Source of the DNA: Spirochaetes bacterium RIFOXYC1_FULL_54_7
GTDB taxonomy: Bacteria; Spirochaetota; Spirochaetia; Treponematales; UBA12059
Direction of reading: 5' to 3'
Assembly (NCBI GenBank): GCA_001830645.1
Contig: MIBM01000094.1
Coordinates: 1-5,176, forward strand
Length of the DNA: 5,176 bases
Positions within the stretch are counted from its first letter, which is position 1, and every line of letters begins with the position of its first letter. Of this stretch, positions 1-4,339 are shown one piece after another. The notes beneath the pieces were generated by a model that was not told the origin of the DNA, ran no database searches, and saw only the letters and a program-made list of their open reading frames with translations. The position numbers were made by a program, and so were the translations under genes.

Positions 1-132
1 GGCAAGGTACTCAAGCCCCTCATGTTGAGCCACGGTGGGAAGGGCGGCGGCTCATCCTTTTTCCAGGCGGCCTTTGCCGGTCCCCGTGAACTTGCTTCCT
101 TCATCGATGCCCTTCGCGGAACCTCCCCTTGA
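1..132 (+). CDS. C-terminal end of a DHHA1-domain protein, probably an AlaX-like alanyl-tRNA editing hydrolase (5' partial)
   Basis: The frame is open from base 1 to a TGA at 130-132, giving 43 residues. They contain SHGGKGGGSSFFQAAF and end in a short helix, ELASFIDAL. The Gly-rich GGKGGG motif followed by an FxQA-like stretch is the usual close of the DHHA1 domain, as at the C-terminus of alanyl-tRNA synthetase (GGKGGGRPDMAQ) and of long AlaX proteins. Those proteins hydrolyse mischarged Ser- or Gly-tRNA(Ala) in the cytoplasm. NrnA/RecJ-type DHHA1 domains end differently (GGGH), so they are less likely. The catalytic part lies outside the window, so AlaX versus AlaRS cannot be settled; AlaX is favoured because the canonical RPDMAQ of AlaRS is absent. 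The stop overlaps the start of the next gene, so the two are probably co-transcribed and translationally coupled. Confidence 0.72.
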   Translation, partial: GKVLKPLMLSHGGKGGGSSFFQAAFAGPRELASFIDALRGTSP

Positions 133-1529
133 CCATACTCCTGGCGGCTGTAAATGCCCGCTTTACCCACGCATCCCCGGTGCTGCGTTACCTGCGCAAT
201 GCCATCGAGGCAGTTTTCAAGGAGATGGGCGGCCAAGCGGGTTCCGGAACTGCAAAGCCCGGTGCAATCATTCTGAGGGAATACCATATCGGTCAGAACC
301 GGCTGGAGATTGCCAGGGACATGGCTTTGGCCGCACCGGACGTACTGCTCCTGTCGGTGTATATATGGAATGCTGAACTCATTTCGGCCATATTGCCGGA
401 TCTACGGGCCATGCTTCCCGGTTGCCGCCTCATCCTGGGCGGGCCGGAAGCTGCCTATAATGCGGGAGCCTGGCTAGCCGCCCACCCCGAGCTGGATCTG
501 GTGGTCAGCGGTGAGGGCGAGACAGCAGTCACGGTCCTGGCCAGGGCTGGCTTCTCCACCGAAGCCTACCCGGACCGACTGATGATTGCTCCGCCGGTAG
601 ACTTTTCTGCCGTGCCCATGCCGTACCGGGCCGAGGATTTCAAGGCTCTGGAGCACCGCTATCTGTATTACGAATCATCCCGGGGTTGCCCCTTCGCCTG
701 TTCATATTGCCTGTCTTCCCGCTCCGACCACGGGCTGCGCTTCAAGCCGGCCACTCTGGTAAAGGCCGAGCTGGACGGGATAGTGGCCACCAGGCCGATG
801 CTGGTCAAGTTTGTAGACCGCACCTTCAATGCCGACAAGGCCAGGGCTAGGGAGATATGGTCACACCTGATACGGGAACACTCCGGTTCAGGCTCCCGCT
901 TCCATTTCGAGGTGCATCCAGCCCTTCTCGGGTTCGATGATTTTGCCTTGTTGGAGCAGGCTCCTGATGGGTTGTTCCAGTTCGAGTTGGGAGTGCAGAC
1001 CATACACGAGCGAACCAGGGCAGCCATACACCGGACTGGCGACTGGTCCAGGGAGAAGGAAGCCATCCAGAGACTGATCGCCCTTGGAACCGTGCATATC
1101 CATCTGGATATGATAGTAGGACTACCCTATGAGGGTATGGCCGAGGTAGGAGCCAGTTTTGAAGAGCTTTCGGGGCTTGGTGCCGGCCATTTCCAGATAG
1201 GTTTCCTCAAGGGGTTGCCAGGCACCGAACTACGGAAGCGGGCAGGGGAGTATGGCATGGCCTTCCAGTCTGCCCCTCCATATACAGTGTTGTACAGTTC
1301 CGCCTTGTCTGCCAGGGAACTGGCCGCCCTGGCCAGGCTGGAGGAGCTGTACGACAACATCGGCAACACTGGCAAGTACAGGCCAGAGATGGAGAAGGCA
1401 GCAGCCTTCCATGGCGGCAGCTTTGCAGCCTATCTGGCCTTGTCCGGCTTTTGCATTAACACCGGCTTTGATATCCGGACCAGGAATGAAGTGAAGATCA
1501 GGGAGCTACTTGGCGCCTGGCTTCAGTGA
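129..1529 (+). CDS. B12-binding-domain radical SAM protein, DUF4080 family
   Basis: This 466-aa protein has an N-terminal Rossmann-like cobalamin-binding-type domain (about residues 1-140). It starts MTILLAAVNARFTHAS and includes ILGGPEAAYN near 102-111 and VVSGEGE near 125-131, which are typical of B12-dependent radical SAM proteins. The radical SAM core follows, with the [4Fe-4S] cluster motif CxxxCxxC at Cys187, Cys191 and Cys194, then VKFVDRTFN, ELGVQT and HLDMIVGLPYEG strands of the TIM barrel. The C-terminal part (about 300-466) fits DUF4080. The classic DxHxxG cobalamin-ligand motif is not seen, so base-off B12 binding is doubtful. The substrate is unknown; the family is usually annotated only as Fe-S oxidoreductase. 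The start is TTG 129-131, overlapping the upstream TGA (TTGA), with a weak GCGGA at 116-120. The TTG gives the expected family N-terminus, and no better start is seen. A cytoplasmic enzyme needing anaerobic conditions is inferred. Confidence 0.9.
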   Translation: MTILLAAVNARFTHASPVLRYLRNAIEAVFKEMGGQAGSGTAKPGAIILREYHIGQNRLEIARDMALAAPDVLLLSVYIWNAELISAILPDLRAMLPGCRLILGGPEAAYNAGAWLAAHPELDLVVSGEGETAVTVLARAGFSTEAYPDRLMIAPPVDFSAVPMPYRAEDFKALEHRYLYYESSRGCPFACSYCLSSRSDHGLRFKPATLVKAELDGIVATRPMLVKFVDRTFNADKARAREIWSHLIREHSGSGSRFHFEVHPALLGFDDFALLEQAPDGLFQFELGVQTIHERTRAAIHRTGDWSREKEAIQRLIALGTVHIHLDMIVGLPYEGMAEVGASFEELSGLGAGHFQIGFLKGLPGTELRKRAGEYGMAFQSAPPYTVLYSSALSARELAALARLEELYDNIGNTGKYRPEMEKAAAFHGGSFAAYLALSGFCINTGFDIRTRNEVKIRELLGAWLQ

Positions 1530-1572
1530 AGGGTCTGATGGATCAAAGAAAGTCCTGCGGTGGCGAAAAGCG

Positions 1573-1601
1573 TTGACCCGGATCTGTCTTGGGCGTATAG
1601 T
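1573..1601 (+). promoter_or_regulatory. Sigma-70/SigA-type promoter for the mgtE leader
   Basis: TTGACC (1573-1578) and TATAGT (1596-1601) are each five of six matches to the consensus -35 and -10 boxes, and the spacer is exactly 17 bases. Transcription would begin near 1607-1609. That leaves a leader of about 195 bases before mgtE and about 42 bases before the upstream ORF. No terminator is evident between the radical SAM gene and this promoter, so some readthrough is possible. Confidence 0.75.
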
Positions 1602-1632
1602 AGGGGCGGACGCAGGTCCACCACATCAACAC

Positions 1633-1641
1633 AGGAGAAGG
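1633..1641 (+). promoter_or_regulatory. Ribosome-binding site of the mgtE upstream ORF
   Basis: AGGAGAAGG ends 8 bases before ATG 1650. This purine run is one of the two strongest Shine-Dalgarno candidates in the leader. It selects ATG 1650 over the out-of-frame ATG at 1654, which would sit 12 bases away. It lies about 25 bases after the predicted transcription start and is the main reason to believe the short ORF is translated. Confidence 0.65.
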
Positions 1642-1649
1642 TACCCTAT

Positions 1650-1754
1650 ATGCATGATTCCGACGTTGACGACAGTCAGCCTCCGGAACCTTTCCCACGG
1701 AGTAGATACCCGAAGCATCGGCGTAGCTCCGTCCGCATCGTACCCCTCTTCTAA
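1650..1754 (+). CDS. Acidic/proline-rich MgtL-like leader peptide upstream of mgtE (34 aa)
   Basis: The peptide begins MHDSDVDDSQPPEPFP, with four Asp and one Glu in the first 13 residues and Pro at 11, 12, 14 and 16. The rest is basic (RSRYPKHRRSSVR) and ends in the short hydrophobic IVPLF. E. coli MgtL, the leader peptide of mgtA, has the same order: acidic/proline start, basic middle, LF-type end. There, low Mg2+ destabilises ribosomes on acidic and proline-rich nascent chains, and this switches the transporter on. Here the downstream gene is mgtE, an unrelated Mg2+ transporter. The ORF has its own promoter and Shine-Dalgarno site and ends 47 bases before the mgtE start. A PP pair plus PxP can also stall ribosomes when EF-P is limiting. 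The function as a Mg2+ sensor is inferred from composition and context; homology to MgtL is not claimed. It has no transmembrane segment and is unlikely to act as a free protein. Confidence 0.6.
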   Translation: MHDSDVDDSQPPEPFPRSRYPKHRRSSVRIVPLF

Positions 1755-1760
1755 CCGGGC

Positions 1761-1799
1761 GGGGTTCAGCGGGCGCAGTCACGCGCCGCAGGAGGCCCC
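1761..1799 (+). promoter_or_regulatory. Hairpin region enclosing the mgtE ribosome-binding site
   Basis: A strong inner stem, GGCGC/GCGCC (1772-1776 with 1783-1787, loop AGTCAC), is extended by GC/GC pairs (1769-1770 with 1788-1789). It ends directly at the Shine-Dalgarno AGGAGG (1790-1795). An outer GGGGTT (1761-1766) can pair with GGCCCC (1794-1799), covering the last two bases of that site. Alternatively CCTCTT (1745-1750), in the last codons of the upstream ORF, can pair with AGGAGG. Accessibility of the site could therefore depend on folding or on a ribosome at the end of the leader ORF. There is no U-run, so this is not an intrinsic terminator. Confidence 0.45.
1790..1795 (+). promoter_or_regulatory. 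mgtE Shine-Dalgarno site
   Basis: A perfect AGGAGG lies 6 bases before ATG 1802. This fixes the mgtE start and explains why no upstream extension is needed. Confidence 0.85.
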
Positions 1800-1801
1800 T
1801 T

Positions 1802-3181
1802 ATGCTCGACCAACTGATAGCACCAGACATCAAAGCCGCCATCAAAGAAGGCGACCTCGCAGACATCCTTGAATATTTCCGCGAAAGCCATCCGGCCGAT
1901 GCCGCAGATGCCCTGAGCGGCCTGGAGCCCCAGGAAGCCCTGGAGGTTCTCAGAAAGCTTGAACAGCAGGAAGTAGCGGATATTTTCTGCGAACTGTCCA
2001 GCTCTTTCCAGAGTGGGATAGCTGAACAGCTGGATCCGGTGGAACTTACCGAACTTGTATCCTTCCTGTCCCCGGACGACAGGGTAGACCTCCTCAAATC
2101 CCTGCCCGAAGAGCGCATGGACGAGGTCATGCCCTCCCTGGACAAATCCGACCAGGAAGAGGTCAACCGGTTGGCCGGCTACCCTGAGGGCACTGCAGGC
2201 TCCATAATGACTACCGAGTACATTGCCCTGCCTGCCGGCCTGAGTGTAGCCCAGGCCATGGTCAGGATACGCAAGGAAGCGCCGGACAAGGAATCGGTCT
2301 ACAACTCCTACATCATAGACCGGGAACATAGACCTGTCGGCGTGGTCAATCTGCGCGACCTTATACTGGCTGAGCCGGAATCCCTGTTGCGCGATATAAT
2401 GGATGACCAGGTTGCCACCGTGGGAGCTGATGAAGACCGCGAGGAATCCATCTACAAGCTGACCAAGTATGCCTTGGTCGACCTTCCCGTGGTGAACGCT
2501 GCTGGTGCCATGGTTGGTATAATCACCCACGATGACGCGATGGTGGCCCTGGAGCATGAACGCACCGAGGATATGGAACGCTTCATGGCCATATCGGGTA
2601 CCCACGAGGATGCGGCTTACCTTGATACCTCGGTATGGGCGCATTTCAGCCACCGGGTGGTCTGGCTGGTAGTGCTGGCCGGTTTTGGTCTGGTCTCAGG
2701 GGCCATCCTTCAGGGTTTCGAGAGCACCCTGACCAGCCTTATGATACTAGCCTTCTATATGCCGATGCTGGCAGGCACAGGTGGCAATACCGGCAGCCAG
2801 TCTGCCACCATGGTCGTAAGGGCCCTGGCCCTCAAGGAAATAAGCCCCAGGGACGCGCTTCGGGTGCTCTGGAAGGAGTTCAGGGTAGCCTTCATGCTTG
2901 GCCTGATACTAGGTGCTCTGGCTTTTGCCCGGGTGGTGTTCTTCTCTTCAGGTACCTTGTTGCCTGCAGGGCTAGGTATGTTCGATATCGGTCTGGCCAT
3001 TGCAGTTGCCCTGACCCTGCAGGTAATAAGCGCCACGGTACTCGGGGCTGCCCTGCCCCTGGCAGCCGCCCGGCTGGGTGCCGATCCGGCGCTTGTGGCC
3101 AGCCCGGCTTTGGCAACGGTGGTGGACATAACCGGTCTCCTGCTGTATTTCACCACCGCACGGATCATGCTCGGGGTGTAG
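1802..3181 (+). CDS. mgtE: MgtE magnesium transporter/channel
   Basis: This is a 459-aa inner-membrane protein, close to the roughly 450 aa of Thermus MgtE. Residues 1 to about 130 are the helical, acidic MgtE N-domain, rich in paired leucines (EALEVLRKLEQQEVADIF). Two CBS domains follow, at about 136-200 (MTTEYIALPAGLSVAQAM) and about 200-260 (DLPVVNAAGAMVGIITHDDAM), then a connecting helix. About five membrane helices span roughly 275-459. The family hallmark GTGGNTGSQS is at 325-334. The helix-5 motif VVDITGLLLYF carries Asp442, which matches the Mg2+-selectivity aspartate of the pore. In the family, cytoplasmic Mg2+ bound between the N and CBS domains closes the channel, so the protein is gated by its own substrate. 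All expected parts are present. The gene follows its own promoter and leader ORF, which suggests Mg2+-responsive expression on top of this gating (inference). Confidence 0.97.
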   Translation: MLDQLIAPDIKAAIKEGDLADILEYFRESHPADAADALSGLEPQEALEVLRKLEQQEVADIFCELSSSFQSGIAEQLDPVELTELVSFLSPDDRVDLLKSLPEERMDEVMPSLDKSDQEEVNRLAGYPEGTAGSIMTTEYIALPAGLSVAQAMVRIRKEAPDKESVYNSYIIDREHRPVGVVNLRDLILAEPESLLRDIMDDQVATVGADEDREESIYKLTKYALVDLPVVNAAGAMVGIITHDDAMVALEHERTEDMERFMAISGTHEDAAYLDTSVWAHFSHRVVWLVVLAGFGLVSGAILQGFESTLTSLMILAFYMPMLAGTGGNTGSQSATMVVRALALKEISPRDALRVLWKEFRVAFMLGLILGALAFARVVFFSSGTLLPAGLGMFDIGLAIAVALTLQVISATVLGAALPLAAARLGADPALVASPALATVVDITGLLLYFTTARIMLGV

Positions 3182-3198
3182 CTTGGGACCTCCCATAC

Positions 3199-3227
3199 TT
3201 GACTGTCCGGAACCAGGAGGTTTTAAT
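3199..3227 (+). promoter_or_regulatory. Sigma-70-type promoter for the response regulator
   Basis: TTGACT (3199-3204) and TTTAAT (3222-3227) each match five of six consensus positions with a 17-base spacer. Transcription would start near 3233-3235, only 6-8 bases before ATG 3241. The mRNA would then be nearly leaderless, and the AGGAGG at 3215-3220 would fall inside the promoter spacer, outside the message. It serves the response-regulator gene independently of mgtE. Confidence 0.6.
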
Positions 3228-3240
3228 CGAGTGGAGCATT

Positions 3241-3759
3241 ATGCACATATTATTGATCGAGGATGAAAAGGCGCTCGCCAGGGTCATTGAGGTCGAGTTG
3301 CTGCTTCAGGGCATGCAAGTAACCGTCCGGAGCGACGGCAAGAGTGGCCTTGCGGCGGCCCTGGATGGAAATCCTGATCTGGTCATACTCGACTGGATGC
3401 TGCCGGATGTGGAAGGTATTCATGTCTGCCGGGCATTGAGATCCCAGAAGGTTGACCTGCCTATCATCATGATCACCGCGCGACAGGGAGTTTCGGATGA
3501 AGTCAGGGGTCTGGAAGAGGGCGCTGACGACTACCTGGTTAAACCCTTCGACATGGAGTTGCTTCTGGCAAGGATCAGGGCGGTCATGCGCAGGAGTACC
3601 GCTGGTCTGGCACCCTGCCTGTCCTGCGGTTCCATCGTTCTAAACGATGACGAACATGCGGTTTATCGCGATGGCTTGCCGGTACACCTTACCAACAAAG
3701 AATATGATATCCTTCATCACACCGGTCCAGATACTGGAAGGCTACCGCCAGCTCATTGA
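3241..3759 (+). CDS. OmpR/PhoB-type response regulator, truncated in its DNA-binding domain
   Basis: The 172-aa product has a complete receiver domain: acidic pocket Glu7-Asp8, phospho-acceptor Asp51 in VILDWMLPD, Thr79 in MITAR and Lys101 in DDYLVKPFD. After the linker, the OmpR-type winged-helix domain starts normally (SIVLNDDEHAVYRDG, then LTNKEYDIL at 150-158) but breaks at about residue 158. The remaining 14 residues (HHTGPDTGRLPPAH) do not belong to the family. Full-length members are about 220-235 aa, so the recognition helix and wing are missing and DNA binding should be lost. ATG 3241 is chosen because it gives the standard receiver start MHILLIEDE. The only close Shine-Dalgarno is GGAG at 3233-3236, 4 bases away, and the stronger AGGAGG is 20 bases away. 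It may survive as a phosphate-accepting remnant or be a decaying gene. Confidence 0.85.
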   Translation: MHILLIEDEKALARVIEVELLLQGMQVTVRSDGKSGLAAALDGNPDLVILDWMLPDVEGIHVCRALRSQKVDLPIIMITARQGVSDEVRGLEEGADDYLVKPFDMELLLARIRAVMRRSTAGLAPCLSCGSIVLNDDEHAVYRDGLPVHLTNKEYDILHHTGPDTGRLPPAH

Positions 3760-4339
3760 ACGCCATGGGAAAACCCCAGAACTGATTGATGAGTACCTGG
3801 ATGTTTCACGGGTCGAGCTTGGGAGGCTCAGACGAATGACCGTCAGTCTCAAGGCCATGCTCGCTTCGGAGAAGCGGAGGAATGTGGAACATGCGGATGC
3901 ATCGGCAATCTGCAATCGCATAGTCGGGTATTATACAGGTCTTTATCCAGCCATTCGGTTCGAAAAGAAGATCAAGCCTCTGATAGCCCTGCCTGTCAGT
4001 GAGGAAGATCTTGAGCGGATGCTTCATATCATGCTTGAAAACGCGGTAAAATATGGCATTGATGATTCCGGAAAGGGACACATCACGTTGGAGCTTCGAG
4101 GACGACTCTTGTCCGTTCGGGACCGGGGCCAGGGAATTCGGCCGGAAGAAAAGATCGCGGTCTTTGAGCGTAGTTATCGGGGAACACGGACGGGTGGCCG
4201 GCAGGAAGGTTCTGGCATCGGTCTTGCCATCCTGAAAAAATTTGCCGAGGAATATGGTTTCGGTATCGAGCTAGAGAGCGAGCTGCGAAAAGGTGCCCAC
4301 TTCAAGCTGGTGTTTCCCCCTTCTCCGGAACCTGGTTGA
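3713..4339 (+). pseudogene. Sensor histidine kinase, 3' remnant (ArlS-like; no sensor, membrane or phospho-His part)
   Basis: From about 3713 the reading frame encodes FITPVQILEGYRQLIERHG, matching the segment just after the H-box (usual form SHE-F/L-x-TP) of ArlS-like kinases. Next come the second dimerisation helix (ELIDEYLDVSRVELGRL) and an intact ATPase domain: N-box MLENAVKYG, G1 VRDRGQGI, F-box VFERSYRG and G2 GSGIGLAIL. The phospho-acceptor His and everything before it (sensor, membrane helices, HAMP) are absent. The preceding bases belong to the response regulator in another frame. The frame is formally open from ATG 3647, but those residues are out-of-frame regulator sequence with no Shine-Dalgarno site. 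ATG 3836 has GGGAGG 9 bases upstream and could give a 167-aa ATPase-domain protein, though those bases may be fortuitous. It probably cannot autophosphorylate. The stop TGA 4337-4339 touches the stop of the convergent gene. Confidence 0.82.

Larger units (their letters stand above)
1607..1801 (+). promoter_or_regulatory. Structured mgtE 5' leader with competing hairpins
   Basis: From the inferred transcription start the leader can fold into several stems. These are GGAC/GTCC (1608-1611 with 1616-1619), GTTGAC/GTCAGC with a GACA loop (1665-1680), CTCCG/CGGAG (1681-1685 with 1698-1702), and ACGGAG/CTCCGT (1697-1702 with 1727-1732). The last encloses an inner stem, TACCCGA/TCGGCGTA, with one bulged C. 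The last two stems share 1698-1702 and cannot coexist. The 5' end CGGACG (1607-1612) can also pair with CGTCCG (1730-1735), which excludes the 1697-1732 hairpin. Such an arrangement is typical of attenuators. No stem is followed by a U-run, so control would be at translation initiation or through Rho. No M-box consensus was recognised. Folds were found by eye, without energies. Confidence 0.5.

Noticed and set aside
35..376. 113-codon plus-strand open frame at the left edge
   Set aside because: It overlaps the DHHA1 gene end and the start of the radical SAM gene in another frame, and its sequence has no recognisable domain.
1606..1801. M-box (ykoK) Mg2+ riboswitch in the mgtE leader
   Set aside because: The conserved GGTGAGGCTCCT, CTGCTGCCC, and GACGCCAATGGGT elements were not found in order on the + strand. 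Resemblance is limited to short purine runs.
1654..1872. Alternative short ORF from ATG 1654 running into mgtE
   Set aside because: Its start is worse spaced from the Shine-Dalgarno site than ATG 1650, and it runs 71 bases into mgtE out of frame. Its composition (Arg/His-rich tail) comes from reading mgtE in the wrong frame.
1766..2653. Long minus-strand open frame opposite mgtE
   Set aside because: It lies opposite a full-length, clearly recognised MgtE, shows no family motifs, and is explained by codon bias of the real gene. The minus-strand open frame at 1543-2166 is rejected for the same reason.
3188..3224. Intrinsic terminator after mgtE (ACCTCC/GGAGGT followed by TTTT)
   Set aside because: The 6-base stem has a loop of about 22 bases and only four T, and the T-run is part of the promoter -10 region. 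It is too weak to call.
2635..3240. N-terminal extension of the response regulator into mgtE
   Set aside because: The frame is open, but the residues match no domain and overlap the conserved MgtE membrane region. The receiver domain begins normally at ATG 3241.
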